A stretch of DNA of 64,000 bases from Sanguibacter gelidistatuariae (lineage in GTDB: Bacteria > Actinomycetota > Actinomycetes > Actinomycetales > Cellulomonadaceae), in NCBI RefSeq assembly GCF_900096585.1, contig NZ_FMYH01000005.1, forward strand, positions 1 through 64,000, written 5' to 3'. A program made the position numbers and the translations under genes. Each line of letters begins with the position of its first letter. Position 1 is the first letter of the stretch. The notes under the pieces were generated by a model. That model saw nothing but the letters and a program-made list of their open reading frames with translations, was not told the DNA's origin and did not search any database. Of this stretch, positions 1 through 8,476 are shown in pieces.

Positions 1-1
1 C

Positions 2-334
2 GAGCACGCGAACTCACTGCCAGCGATGATGCGCACCTCGTTGACCTGGGACCAAGGCTCAGAGATGGCCCAGCACGCGGCGTTGACGCTGGCCACGACC
101 ATGCCGGTCTACTTCGCCCACCCCAGGTCACCCTGGGAGCGCGGCAGCAACGAGAACACGAACGGGCTCATCCGGGAGTACCTGCCCAAGGGCACCATCA
201 TCACGAGCCACCAGCCCTACCTCGACGCCATCGCCAACGAGCTCAACGACCGGCCCCGAGCCGCCCTCGGTTTCTACACACCGCGAGAGATGTTCGACAA
301 GCTCCTCAACGACAACGTTGTCTCCACGCCTTGA
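2..334 (+). CDS. IS30-family transposase, C-terminal part (cut by window start)
   Basis: The reading frame is open from the first bases and ends in a stop at 332-334, so only the C-terminal part of the gene is in the window. The text WDQGSEM followed by PVYFAHPRSPWERGSNENTN and LIREYLPKGT is typical of the IS30 DDE integrase core. It contains the second Asp (WDQG) and the final Glu (NENTN) of the catalytic triad. The end (ELNDRPRAALGFYTPREMF) matches the usual C-terminus, so the 3' end seems natural. The protein would cut and join the ends of its own insertion sequence. I could not identify the right inverted repeat by eye. Whether the full element is intact depends on sequence left of the window. 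Confidence 0.85.
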   Translation, partial: EHANSLPAMMRTSLTWDQGSEMAQHAALTLATTMPVYFAHPRSPWERGSNENTNGLIREYLPKGTIITSHQPYLDAIANELNDRPRAALGFYTPREMFDKLLNDNVVSTP

Positions 335-1017
335 CACCAAGCTCTTCGAGCACGTCAATCGGGTCCGACTCGGCGGGGCCTGCCGCCGGGGCAAGGTATG
401 CCAGCGACCGGTATGCGAGCCCGAACTGCCCGATCAGCGCCGGGTACGATCCCCAGCATCCAAGTTCGCGGCGATTGCCGTCAGCATCACCAGGGCGGGC
501 TGGTGCTCAGGACCGAGCCACGTCGCGCCCTTGATGAACGCCTTCACCAACCCGGCGGTTCAGGACCCGGCGGAGGCGCTCAAGACCGAGGAGTCCAAGA
601 ACGCGATCCAATCGCGAAGACGCTCGCCCTCGAGTTCGCCGCGCACTTGGGGAGTGCCCGTCCGACGAGACGTTCCTAACGACGCGCCTGGAGCAGCAGG
701 GTGGGGCCGTGGCAGCTCGATCGTGCTGTGCAGACGGCGCGCCTCGATGCAGGCCCGCCGGCGGAGTTCTGGTTCCGCGACCTCAGGCACTGCTTCGCTT
801 CGATGCTCATCGCTTCGGGGTTCAACGTAAAGATCGTCCAGGCTCGCATGAGGCGCGCCTCCGCGAAGATGCCCCTCGATGTCTACGGGCACCTGTGGCC
901 AGACACAGAAGAGTCCACACGTGCCGCCGTGGAAGTGGTTCTGGCGGCTCGTGCGGACTCTCTGCGGACCGCTACCGGCTCTGACTAGCGTTTCCAATGG
1001 TCAGAGGCTCGCAGAGA
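335..1017. other. Degenerate accessory stretch between transposase and glnA
   Basis: This stretch of about 680 bases holds no intact gene. The first part (335-590) has only overlapping short frames, none of which I recognise. The second part (about 590-988) is a broken integrase, listed separately. It looks like the scar of an integrated element that abuts the 3' end of glnA. No tRNA, attachment-site duplication or terminator is evident here. Confidence 0.6.
590..988 (+). pseudogene. Tyrosine recombinase (phage integrase) catalytic domain, frameshifted remnant
   Basis: Pieces of an integrase catalytic domain appear in two frames. TLALEFAAHLG lies in one frame, CPSDETFLTTR in the next, then GPWQLDRAVQTARLDAG returns to the first frame and continues to the stop at 986-988. 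The C-terminal part shows WFRDLRHCFASMLIASG and DVYGHLWPD, typical of actinobacterial site-specific integrases, and the nucleophile Tyr (DVYGHL) is present. The His of the HxxR motif is Arg (FRDLRH instead of FHDLRH), and the conserved LGHAS is MRRAS, so the second active-site His is also lost. With two apparent frameshifts and both substitutions it is very unlikely to be active. The exact left boundary is uncertain. Confidence 0.7.
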
Positions 1018-2442
1018 TCACATGTCGTAGTACAGCGCGAACTCGTGCGGGTGCGGTCGCAGGCGGATCGGGTCGATCTCGTGGGTGCGCTTGTAGTCGA
1101 TCCACGTCTCGATGAGGTCGGGGGTGAAGACGTCTCCGACGGTCAGGAAGTCGTGGTCGGCTTCGAGGGCGGCGAGTGCCTCCTCGAGCGAGGCCGGAAC
1201 CTGCTGGATCGCGGCGTGCTCCTCGGGGGGCAGCTCGTAGAGGTCCTTGTCGACCGGCTCCGGGGGCTCGATCCGGTTCTTGATGCCGTCGATGCCGGCG
1301 AGCAGCTGCGCGGCGAAGGCGAGGTACGGGTTCGCCGTCGGGTCGGGGACGCGGAACTCGACGCGCTTGGCCTTGGGGTTGTTCCCGGTGACCGGGATAC
1401 GGATGCAGGCGGAGCGGTTGCGCGCGGAGTACACGAGGTTGACGGGCGCCTCGTAGCCGGGAACCAACCGGCGGTAGGAGTTCACCGACGGGTTCGTGAA
1501 GGCGAGCAATGCAGGCGCGTGCTTGAGCAGACCGCCGATGTACCAGCGGGCGAGGTCGGAGAGTCCGCCGTAGCCCTTCTCGTCATAGAACAGCGGGACG
1601 CCGTCCTTCCACAGGGACTGGTGGGAGTGCATGCCCGAGCCGTTGTCGCCGAAGAGCGGCTTCGGCATGAAGGTCGCGGACTTGCCGGCCTCCCAGGCGA
1701 CGTTCTTGATGACGTACTTGAACTTCATGAGGTCGTCCGCCGCGGCGGTCAGCGTCGAGAAGCGGTAGTTGATCTCCTGCTGGCCGCCGGTGCCCACCTC
1801 GTGGTGCGCACGCTCGACGTCGAGCCCGACTTGGCCGAGGACCGCGCACATCTCGTCGCGCAGGTCAGCCATCTGGTCGTTGGGGGAGACGGGGAAGTAG
1901 CCACCCTTGTACGGCGTCTTGTAGCCGAGGTTGCCGCCCTCTTCTTCACGGCCCGTGTTCCAGGCCGCTTCCTTGGAGTCGAGGTAGTAGAAGCTCGAGT
2001 GGTTGTTCGTCTGGTACCGGACGCTGTCGAAGATGTAGAACTCGGCCTCGGGGGCGAAGAACGCGGTGTCGGCGATGCCGGTGCTGCGCAGGTAGGCCTC
2101 GGCCTTGAACGCCACGTTGCGGGGGTCGCGGGAGTACGCCTCGTCGGTGAACGGGTCGACGATCGAGAAGTTCACGATGAGCGTCTTGCGCTTGCGGAAC
2201 GGGTCGATGTACGCGGTCGTGACGTCCGGGATGAGCTTCATGTCAGACTCGTGGATGGCCTGGAAACCGCGGATCGAGGATCCGTCGAACATCATGCCAT
2301 CGGTGAAAGCTGACTCTTCGAACTGTGAGATCGGGATGTTGAAGTGCTGCATCACACCCGGCAGGTCGCAGAACCGGACATCGACGAACTCGACGCCCTC
2401 GTCCTTGGTGAAGGCGATTGCCTCCTCGGCGTTCTTGAACAT
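1018..2442 (-). CDS. glnA: Glutamine synthetase type I
   Basis: It makes glutamine from glutamate, ammonia and ATP, and is the main ammonia-assimilating enzyme, a cytosolic dodecamer. The 474-residue length is standard for GSI. Visible landmarks are the N-terminal [17 protein letters not shown] segment, the ATP-site stretch [18 protein letters not shown], the [12 protein letters not shown] loop and the adenylylation site [11 protein letters not shown], where Tyr402 is the expected AMP acceptor. This makes it a GSI-beta enzyme open to GlnE control. The start is the ATG at 2440-2442, preceded by a strong AAGGAG (2449-2454, minus strand). A GlnR-type operator and a TTGACA-like hexamer lie upstream. 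It is transcribed away from the RDD gene and towards the mobile-element scar. Confidence 0.98.
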   Translation of the reverse strand: MFKNAEEAIAFTKDEGVEFVDVRFCDLPGVMQHFNIPISQFEESAFTDGMMFDGSSIRGFQAIHESDMKLIPDVTTAYIDPFRKRKTLIVNFSIVDPFTDEAYSRDPRNVAFKAEAYLRSTGIADTAFFAPEAEFYIFDSVRYQTNNHSSFYYLDSKEAAWNTGREEEGGNLGYKTPYKGGYFPVSPNDQMADLRDEMCAVLGQVGLDVERAHHEVGTGGQQEINYRFSTLTAAADDLMKFKYVIKNVAWEAGKSATFMPKPLFGDNGSGMHSHQSLWKDGVPLFYDEKGYGGLSDLARWYIGGLLKHAPALLAFTNPSVNSYRRLVPGYEAPVNLVYSARNRSACIRIPVTGNNPKAKRVEFRVPDPTANPYLAFAAQLLAGIDGIKNRIEPPEPVDKDLYELPPEEHAAIQQVPASLEEALAALEADHDFLTVGDVFTPDLIETWIDYKRTHEIDPIRLRPHPHEFALYYDM

Positions 2443-2511
2443 CCGCTACTCCTTGATCGGTGTGGCCCTCGGTCCGGGCACTGTCAGCACTGTCAAAACT
2501 AGAGGGGCCGG

Positions 2512-2549
2512 GTTTCCCGCCGGTGTTCCCAATGTTTCGGGCACGTTAC
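2512..2549 (-). promoter_or_regulatory. GlnR-type operator upstream of glnA
   Basis: Read on the minus strand the site is GTAAC-n6-GAAAC-n6-AACAC-n6-GAAAC, with exact six-base spacers: 2549-2545, 2538-2534, 2527-2523 and 2516-2512. This matches the a-b-a-b half-site layout described for GlnR in streptomycetes and mycobacteria. Only the third half-site deviates. A TTGACA (minus strand, 2496-2491) follows directly downstream, placing the box just upstream of a likely -35, as expected for an activator site. Confidence 0.8.
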
Positions 2550-2633
2550 GAAGACCGTCTGGATGTGACGTTCTGATGACGCCGCGTGCGATGCCGCCTT
2601 CGACCCTACTGCGGCTACGCCCGCCGAGGCACG

Positions 2634-2639
2634 TAGTCT
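2634..2639 (+). promoter_or_regulatory. Predicted -10 (TAGTCT) of a leaderless RDD gene
   Basis: TAGTCT ends six bases before the GTG start at 2646, and there is no Shine-Dalgarno sequence between them. This spacing puts transcription start at the start codon. Confidence 0.55.
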
Positions 2640-2645
2640 TGACTG

Positions 2646-3086
2646 GTGGCATCACGTGAAGAAGTTGGGTCCTGGCTCGAAGGCGCTCCTCAAGGGAGCA
2701 ACGGTTACCGCGGACAGCGGTTCGGGCTGCCCGAGCACGGTCCGGGATCGTTCGCGCCGATGGGTCGGCGGATCGGCGCGCTGGCCTTCGACTGGCTGAT
2801 CGCGAGCGTGATCAGCTTCGCGTTCTTCGGCTACGAACCGATGGCCACGCTGGGCATCTTCGCCGTGGAGACCTTCCTGCTCGTCTCGAGCCTGGGGTAC
2901 ACGATCGGTCACCGCATCTTCGGCCTCACGGTTCGTCCCGACACCGGCGGCGTCCCCATCGTCGGGTTTTTCCGCGGAGCCGTCCGCACGGTCCTGCTGT
3001 GCCTGGTGATCCCGGCCGTCATCTGGGACGGCGACGGCCGCGGCATGCACGACCGGGCCGCCCGCACGGTCATCGTCCGGCTCTGA
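2646..3086 (+). CDS. RDD family membrane protein
   Basis: This is a 146-residue membrane protein of the RDD family, whose molecular role is mostly unknown. The diagnostic segment is RRIGALAFDWLIA (Arg and Asp of RDD). It is followed by hydrophobic helices around SVISFAFFGYEPMATLGIFA and VETFLLVSSLGYTIGHRIFG, and a third near the C-terminus (AVRTVLLCLVIPAVIW). The end HDRAARTVIVRL is the typical family tail. The GTG start at 2646 fits a leaderless promoter. The gene is divergent from glnA, an arrangement common in actinomycetes, so a link to nitrogen status is possible but unproven. Confidence 0.85.
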   Translation: MASREEVGSWLEGAPQGSNGYRGQRFGLPEHGPGSFAPMGRRIGALAFDWLIASVISFAFFGYEPMATLGIFAVETFLLVSSLGYTIGHRIFGLTVRPDTGGVPIVGFFRGAVRTVLLCLVIPAVIWDGDGRGMHDRAARTVIVRL

Positions 3087-3118
3087 CCTGGCGTCTGGAA
3101 CCAACCTGGAACCAACAA

Positions 3119-3154
3119 AGCCCCCGCCCGGTCCGTGAGGACCAGGCGGGGGCT
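3119..3154. terminator. Bidirectional hairpin terminator between RDD and DUF4191 genes
   Basis: A 16-bp stem with one mismatch (arms 3119-3134 and 3139-3154, GTGA loop) is flanked by A and T residues. It sits between two convergent genes and can serve both. Confidence 0.85.
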
Positions 3155-3169
3155 TCGTGATGCGTCAGG

Positions 3170-3913
3170 TCAGCGCTGGCCCTTGCGGTCGGGGCGGGCG
3201 CGGTTGGGGTCGACGCCCTTGGGGATCGGCATCCGCATGCGGCCCAGGGCGGTCAGGCGCTTGCTGACCTCGCTGAGCTCGGCCTTGGTGATCTTGGGCT
3301 TGAGCTTCTGCACGTGGCGCGCGAGCTTGGGGAGGGGCACCTGGCCCTCCTCGTTGCCGCACTGCACGACGACGACCGGGACGCCCGAGAGCACACGGCC
3401 GAGCTTGCGCTGCTCGGCGTCGATGAGCTTCTTGACCCGGTTGGGCGGGCCCTCGGTCACGAGCAGGACGCCGGCGCGACCGAGGCCGCGGAAGACGAGG
3501 TCCTGGGTCTTGGGGTCGACCGCAACGGGCTCGTCGTCGAAGGACCAGCCGCGGCGGATGGTGCCGAGCGCGGCGCGCGAGGCGCCTGCCTGGCCCTCGA
3601 TCGTGGCGTACTGGGCCTTCTCGGCCCGCCGGGCCAGGATGAACATGGCGCCGAGCAGCCCGAAGGGCAGGCCGATGATCGTCATGTAGATGACCTGGCC
3701 CCACCACAGGCCGAGGCCGATCGCCACGACCAGGATCGCCGCGAAGACCGCGAGCATGATCCACGGGACCTTGCGGTCCCGCTCGTAGGTCATCTTGTAG
3801 GCCTGGAAGACCTGGTGATACCAGCGGGTCTTCTTCGGCTTCTTCTGCTTCGGGGCGCCCTGAGCGCCGGTGGCAACGCCTGGGGCGATTGCTTCACTGT
3901 TCTTGCGGGCCAT
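3170..3913 (-). CDS. DUF4191 membrane protein
   Basis: A 247-residue integral membrane protein of the actinobacterial family DUF4191, of unknown function. The basic N-terminus (KQKKPKKTRWYHQVFQAYKM) precedes two adjacent membrane helices (VPWIMLAVFAAILVVAIGLG and YMTIIGLPFGLLGAMFILA). A long soluble C-terminal domain follows, ending in a basic tail. I chose the ATG at 3911-3913 rather than the longer frame because MARKNSE is the usual family start and a TAGACT hexamer lies seven bases upstream. It lies directly downstream of lipA on the same strand, an association seen in many actinomycetes. Confidence 0.85.
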   Translation of the reverse strand: MARKNSEAIAPGVATGAQGAPKQKKPKKTRWYHQVFQAYKMTYERDRKVPWIMLAVFAAILVVAIGLGLWWGQVIYMTIIGLPFGLLGAMFILARRAEKAQYATIEGQAGASRAALGTIRRGWSFDDEPVAVDPKTQDLVFRGLGRAGVLLVTEGPPNRVKKLIDAEQRKLGRVLSGVPVVVVQCGNEEGQVPLPKLARHVQKLKPKITKAELSEVSKRLTALGRMRMPIPKGVDPNRARPDRKGQR

Positions 3914-3920
3914 GGTTCTC

Positions 3921-3926
3921 AGTCTA
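3921..3926 (-). promoter_or_regulatory. Predicted -10 (TAGACT) of DUF4191 gene
   Basis: TAGACT on the minus strand is separated by seven bases from the ATG at 3913, consistent with a leaderless transcript. Confidence 0.5.
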
Positions 3927-4002
3927 CTGGGACGGATGTGGCAGGTCGGAGCAGACCCGCCCGGCGCCCGGAACGGCGTCGGGCAGGGTGGGGAAGGCGG
4001 GC

Positions 4003-5004
4003 TCAGCGAGCGAGCAGCGTCTTCGCCTCCTGGCGCGAGCTCTTGGGCTCGGTCAGGTGCGCCAGCGCCGCTGGGACCTCGAGGCCGCGGCGCTTCATGG
4101 CCTGACCCCACAGGCGGCCGGCGCGGTAGGAGGAACGGACCAGGGGGCCGGCCATGACGCCGAGGAAGCCGATGCGCTCAGCTTCGTCGGAGAGCTCGAC
4201 GAACTCCTCGGGCCGCACCCACCGGGCGACGGGGTGGTGGCGCAGGGAGGGACGCAGATATTGAGTGATGGTCACCAGGTCGCAGCCGGCGTCGTGCATG
4301 TCCTGCAGCGTCTCCTTGGCTTCCTCGATCGTCTCGCCCATGCCGAGGATGATGTTGGACTTGGTGACCAGGCCCGCCTCGCGGGCGCGGGTCAGCACAG
4401 ACAGCGACCGGTCGTAGCGGAAGCCCGGGCGGACCTCCTTGAAGATGCGCGGGACCGTCTCGAGGTTGTGCGCCAGGACCTCGGGGCGGGACTCGTTGAC
4501 GATGTCCAGCAGCTCGGGGATCGCGTTGAAGTCCGGGATGAGAAGCTCGATGCCGGTGCCCGGGTTGAGCGCGTGGATCTGGCGGACGGTCTCGGCGTAG
4601 AGCCACGCACCGCCGTCGGGCAGGTCGTCGCGTGCGACGCCGGTGATGGTGGAGTAGCGCAGGCCCATCGCCTGGACGGACTCCCCGACCCGGCGCGGCT
4701 CGTCCGCGTCGAAGTCGGCGGGCTTGCCGGTGTCGATCTGGCAGAAGTCGCAGCGCCTCGTGCACTGGTCGCCGCCGATGAGGAAGGTGGCCTCGCGGTC
4801 CTCCCAGCACTCGAAGATGTTGGGACACCCTGCCTCTTCGCAGACGGTGTGCAGCCCCTCCTTCTTCACCAGGCCCTTGAGCTCGGTGTACTCCGGTCCC
4901 ATGGTGGCCCGGGTCTTGATCCACTCGGGCTTCTTCTCTATCGGGGTGGCGCTGTTGCGGGTCTCGACCCGCAGCATGCGTCGTCCTTCAGGTGCGATCG
5001 TCAC
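4003..5004 (-). CDS. lipA: Lipoyl synthase
   Basis: This radical-SAM enzyme inserts two sulfur atoms into protein-bound octanoyl groups to make lipoate. Both Fe-S cluster motifs are visible: [12 protein letters not shown] (CX4CX5C, auxiliary cluster) and CTRRCDFC (CX3CX2C, SAM cluster). The 333-residue length is normal. The GTG start at 5002-5004 has GGGAG eight bases upstream on the minus strand. The gene follows lipB on the same strand after a 33-base gap. The pathway serves the lipoyl domains of the E2 protein encoded at 12360-14099. Confidence 0.97.
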   Translation of the reverse strand: MTIAPEGRRMLRVETRNSATPIEKKPEWIKTRATMGPEYTELKGLVKKEGLHTVCEEAGCPNIFECWEDREATFLIGGDQCTRRCDFCQIDTGKPADFDADEPRRVGESVQAMGLRYSTITGVARDDLPDGGAWLYAETVRQIHALNPGTGIELLIPDFNAIPELLDIVNESRPEVLAHNLETVPRIFKEVRPGFRYDRSLSVLTRAREAGLVTKSNIILGMGETIEEAKETLQDMHDAGCDLVTITQYLRPSLRHHPVARWVRPEEFVELSDEAERIGFLGVMAGPLVRSSYRAGRLWGQAMKRRGLEVPAALAHLTEPKSSRQEAKTLLAR

Positions 5005-5037
5005 GAGAGTCTCCCAAGGGTGAAAGTTTCGGTCAGC

Positions 5038-5730
5038 CTACGCCAGCAAGGTCGTAGATCGACCGTTCTGACCGGTGGGTGAACGTGACGTGGACGACAG
5101 TGTGGACAGCGCGTGGGCCAGGTGCTTGCGCAGCATCGGCTCCGCGTCGGTGATCGTGAACGGGCGGTCGAGCTCGGAGGCGAGCGTCGTGACGTCCGCG
5201 TCGGAGATCCCGCACGGCACGATCGTGGCGTAGTGGGAGAGGTCCGGATCGCAGTTGAGGGCCAGGCCGTGCATCGTCACCCCGCGGGCCACCCGGACAC
5301 CGATCGCGCAGACCTTGCGCTCGCGACGGCGGGCGGTCGCGGGGAACCAGACCCCGGAGCGCCCCTCGACGCGAACCGTCGTCAGGCCGAGGTCGGCGCA
5401 CAGGTCGATGACGGCCGCCTCGAGCGCGCGGACGTAGGTCACGACGTCGATCGGGTCTGGCAGGGTGATGATCGGGTACGCGACGAGCTGGCCAGGGCCG
5501 TGCCAGGTGATCTTGCCGCCGCGGTCGACGTCGATCACCGGCAGCCCGTCGGTCGGGCGCTCGGCCACGTGGGTGCGCCGGCCGGCGGTGTAGACGGAGG
5601 CGTGCTCGACGAGCAGCACCGTGTCTGGCCGGGTGCCGGCGCGGACCTGCTCGTGGATCTCGCGCTGCAGCGCCCACGTCTGCTCGTAGTCCGCGAACGT
5701 CGTGCCGAGGTCGACCGCTTGGAACTCCAT
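5038..5730 (-). CDS. lipB: Octanoyl-ACP:protein N-octanoyltransferase
   Basis: LipB moves octanoate from acyl carrier protein onto the lipoyl domains of 2-oxoacid dehydrogenases and GcvH, the step before LipA. Family motifs are [17 protein letters not shown], the lysine in [17 protein letters not shown] and the likely nucleophile Cys in TIVPCGISD. At 230 residues it is normal in length. The ATG at 5730 has no Shine-Dalgarno sequence, but TAGCCT six bases before it suggests a leaderless start. It forms a lipB-lipA operon. Confidence 0.95.
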   Translation of the reverse strand: MEFQAVDLGTTFADYEQTWALQREIHEQVRAGTRPDTVLLVEHASVYTAGRRTHVAERPTDGLPVIDVDRGGKITWHGPGQLVAYPIITLPDPIDVVTYVRALEAAVIDLCADLGLTTVRVEGRSGVWFPATARRRERKVCAIGVRVARGVTMHGLALNCDPDLSHYATIVPCGISDADVTTLASELDRPFTITDAEPMLRKHLAHALSTLSSTSRSPTGQNGRSTTLLA

Positions 5731-5736
5731 GGAGCC

Positions 5737-5742
5737 AGGCTA
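5737..5742 (-). promoter_or_regulatory. Predicted -10 (TAGCCT) of lipB-lipA
   Basis: The minus-strand hexamer TAGCCT lies six bases upstream of the lipB ATG, with no ribosome binding site between. Confidence 0.55.
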
Positions 5743-5745
5743 GAC

Positions 5746-6177
5746 CTACTGCCCGTCGCCCTCGGCTTGGACCATCGCCAGCAGGATCTCGCGCAGCTGA
5801 GCGACCTGTGCGGGGGTGAGGGCGTCGTGGGCGATGCGGTCGCCGACTTCGGGTCGTGCGGCGGCGAGGGCGGCCGTGCGTCCGGCATCGGTGAGGTGGA
5901 CCGCGCGCCGGCGCGCGTCCTGGGCGTCTGAGCCGCGCGAGACGTAGCCGAGGCGTTCGAGGCGTTCGAGGATCCGGCTCATGGTCTGCTGGGTGACCCC
6001 GGAGGCCGCGGCGAGCTCGCGCTGGGAGTGGTCACCCGCGAGCAGCGCTAGCAGCACCGGCAGGCTCGCGTGGTTGAGGTCCCAGGCGTCCAGGTGGGCG
6101 TTCCACTCGCGCTCGAGGCCGCGGGCCACATGGGAGAAGAGGCGCCCGGTCGGCCAGGTCGAGGGATCCTCAGCCAT
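5746..6177 (-). CDS. MarR-family transcriptional repressor
   Basis: A 143-residue winged-helix protein. The recognition region SQRELAAASGVTQQTMSRIL followed by RLGYVSRGSDAQDARRRAV (wing with the DxRxR signature) is typical of MarR. The helices at both ends form the dimer interface. The start at 6177 is fixed by a perfect AGGAGGT (6181-6187). It is divergent from an MMPL transporter. An 18-bp palindrome over the transporter start is the obvious operator. The likely role is repression of the transporter, relieved by a small ligand that the sequence does not identify. Confidence 0.93.
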   Translation of the reverse strand: MAEDPSTWPTGRLFSHVARGLEREWNAHLDAWDLNHASLPVLLALLAGDHSQRELAAASGVTQQTMSRILERLERLGYVSRGSDAQDARRRAVHLTDAGRTAALAAARPEVGDRIAHDALTPAQVAQLREILLAMVQAEGDGQ

Positions 6178-6224
6178 GGCACCTCCTGGTCCCGGGTTGC
6201 ATCGCGACGCCACGTCAACAAGAA

Positions 6225-6242
6225 TACTCAGCATGCTGAGTA
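6225..6242. promoter_or_regulatory. Perfect 18-bp palindromic operator, probable MarR site
   Basis: TACTCAGCATGCTGAGTA reads identically on both strands. The transporter ATG (6233-6235) lies in its centre. Size and symmetry suit a MarR dimer. Binding here would block transcription and, if the mRNA is leaderless, cover the transcription start itself. Confidence 0.8.
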
Positions 6243-8476
6243 AAAGAACGTCAGGTGTTCTCCGCGGCCTAGCCATTCTTGCAGTCCTCGGGATCTGGTT
6301 GGGAATCGGGGCCGTGGGCGGGCAGGCGCAGGGCAAGCTGAGCTCCGTCCAGACCAACGACGCCGCCGCCTCGCTGCCCTCGAGCGCGGAGTCGACCAAG
6401 GCCGCCGAGCTCTCGGCCGCCTTCGTCACGAGCGAGTCGTTGCCCGGCCTCGTCGTGATCACCTCCGCGAGCGGGGGAGCCCTCACCCCGCAGCAGCTGA
6501 CCGCCGTGACTGACTTCGCCGGCTCCGTCGCCGCGATCGGTGTCCCCGGGGCCGGACCGCAGGACCCGCAGACGATCGGCGACGCGCTCACCGCGCCGCC
6601 CGTCGTCGTGCCCTCGAAGGACGGCGAAGCCGCCCTCATCACCTTCTCCCTCGACGCCGCGCTCACCGACACGCCCCTGGCCGACGGCGAGAGCCTCACC
6701 CCGACCGTCGTAACCGCCCTGCGCGAGGCGCTCGCCGCCGAGTTGGCGGACTCGGGTCTCACGATGTGGCTAACCGGCCCGGCCGGCTTCGTCGCCGACC
6801 TCGTGGTCGCCTTCGGCGGCATCGACACCGTCCTGCTGCTCGTGGCGCTCGTCGCAGTGCTGCTCATCCTCGGCGTCGTCTACCGTTCGCCGATCCTGCC
6901 CTTCGTCGTCATCCTCACGGCCGTGTTCGCGCTGTGCCTGGCCGGCCTGGTGGTCTACCACCTGGCCGACGCCGGGACGCTTGTGCTCAATGGGCAGGCC
7001 CAGGGGATCCTGTCGATCCTCGTGGTGGGCGCCTCGGTCGACTACTCGCTGTTCGTCGTGGCCCGCTACCGCGAGGAGCTGGGCCGGGTGGCCCACCCGG
7101 TCCAGGCGATGCGGGTCGCCCTGCGTGCCTCCTTCGAACCGGTCCTGGCGAGCGCCGGCACGGTCACCGCCGGCCTGCTCTGCCTCCTGCTCTCCGACCT
7201 TGCCTCCAACCGCAGCCTCGGCCCGGTCGCGGCGATCGGCATCGTTTCTGCCTTCCTCGGCGCCATGACGCTCCTACCGGCGATGCTGCTCGTCGGAGGT
7301 CGCCGGTCGCGGGGGGCCTTCTGGCCGCGTGTGCCGCACCTGGTCATGGCCGAGGAGGCGACGTCGGCCGCCGTTGTCCCGACCACGGGTCTCTGGGCTC
7401 GCATCGCGCACTTCGTGGCTCGCCACGACCGCCGGGTGTGGGTCATCACGGCCCTCGCCCTCGCCGCGTGCGCCGCCTTCGTCCCGACCCTGAACGCCTC
7501 TGGCACGAGCGAGTCCGCGATCTTCCTCACCCAGGTCGACTCGGTCGACGGCGAGAAGGTGCTCGCCGAGCACTTCGACGGCGGGAACGTCCAGCCCGCG
7601 ACCGTCATCGCGCCCGAGGTCGATCTTGACGCTGTGCTCGCCTCGGCGACCGGCGTCGACGGCGTGGTCAGCGCCGCGGCGGTGACTGCAGACAGCGGCA
7701 CGGGGCAACCGGGTGCGCCGGCCCAGGGGCCGCTGACGGTCATCGACGGCCTGGTCCGCATCGACGTCACCACGGCCGCCGCGGCCGACACCCAGGAGGG
7801 CGTGGAGACCGTCGCCGCGCTGCGCGAGGCCGTCCACGCCGTCTCCGCCGACGCCCTGGTGGGCGGCGCCGCAGCCGAGCGCCTCGACACCCAGCAGGCG
7901 GGTACCCGCGACCTCCAGGTGATCGTGCCGGTCGTGCTCGCGGTGATCCTCGTCATCCTCATGCTGCTGCTGCGCTCCGTGCTGTCCGCGGTCCTGCTCA
8001 TGGCCGCGAACGTGCTCTCCTTCGGGGCCGCCCTGGGGGTCGCGGCGATCGTGTTCAACCACGTCTTCGGCTTCCCCGGGGCGGACCCGACCGTGCCGCT
8101 GTACGCCTTCTGCTTCCTCGTGGCGCTCGGTGTGGACTACACGATCTTCCTCATGACCCGGGTCCGGGAGGAGACCATCACCCACGGCACCCGCGAGGGC
8201 GTGGTGCGCGGGCTGACAGTGACCGGTTCGGTCATCACCTCGGCCGGTGTGGTGCTCGCGGCGACGTTTGCGGCACTGGGCATCATCCCGCTGATCTTCC
8301 TCGCCCAGATCGCCTTTATCGTCGCCTTCGGGGTGCTGCTGGACACGATCGTCGTGCGGACGTTGCTCGTCCCGGCCCTTGTGCACGACATCGGCGGGGC
8401 CGTCTGGTGGCCGTCCAGTCTCGATCGCGGCGCCCCCGAGCCCACGGCCATCGCGACCGATACGGTGGTGGTGTGA
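6233..8476 (+). CDS. MMPL/RND-superfamily membrane transporter
   Basis: A 747-residue transporter with two similar halves. Each half has an N-terminal helix, a large extracellular domain and a cluster of helices. Landmarks are VVGASVDYSLFVVARYREE in the first half and LVALGVDYTIFLMTRVREE in the second, the conserved MMPL helix-4 motifs with the proton-relay Asp. Homologues export lipids, siderophores or drugs; the substrate here is unknown. The ATG at 6233 lies inside the MarR palindrome and has no Shine-Dalgarno sequence, so translation is probably leaderless or the true start lies slightly downstream. The gene overlaps the next one by four bases (GTGA). Confidence 0.9.
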   Translation: MLSKRTSGVLRGLAILAVLGIWLGIGAVGGQAQGKLSSVQTNDAAASLPSSAESTKAAELSAAFVTSESLPGLVVITSASGGALTPQQLTAVTDFAGSVAAIGVPGAGPQDPQTIGDALTAPPVVVPSKDGEAALITFSLDAALTDTPLADGESLTPTVVTALREALAAELADSGLTMWLTGPAGFVADLVVAFGGIDTVLLLVALVAVLLILGVVYRSPILPFVVILTAVFALCLAGLVVYHLADAGTLVLNGQAQGILSILVVGASVDYSLFVVARYREELGRVAHPVQAMRVALRASFEPVLASAGTVTAGLLCLLLSDLASNRSLGPVAAIGIVSAFLGAMTLLPAMLLVGGRRSRGAFWPRVPHLVMAEEATSAAVVPTTGLWARIAHFVARHDRRVWVITALALAACAAFVPTLNASGTSESAIFLTQVDSVDGEKVLAEHFDGGNVQPATVIAPEVDLDAVLASATGVDGVVSAAAVTADSGTGQPGAPAQGPLTVIDGLVRIDVTTAAAADTQEGVETVAALREAVHAVSADALVGGAAAERLDTQQAGTRDLQVIVPVVLAVILVILMLLLRSVLSAVLLMAANVLSFGAALGVAAIVFNHVFGFPGADPTVPLYAFCFLVALGVDYTIFLMTRVREETITHGTREGVVRGLTVTGSVITSAGVVLAATFAALGIIPLIFLAQIAFIVAFGVLLDTIVVRTLLVPALVHDIGGAVWWPSSLDRGAPEPTAIATDTVVV

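Noticed and set aside
997-2313. Long open frame antisense to glnA (438 codons)
   Set aside because: GC-rich codon bias of glnA opens the opposite strand; the frame has no recognisable domain and glnA is certain.
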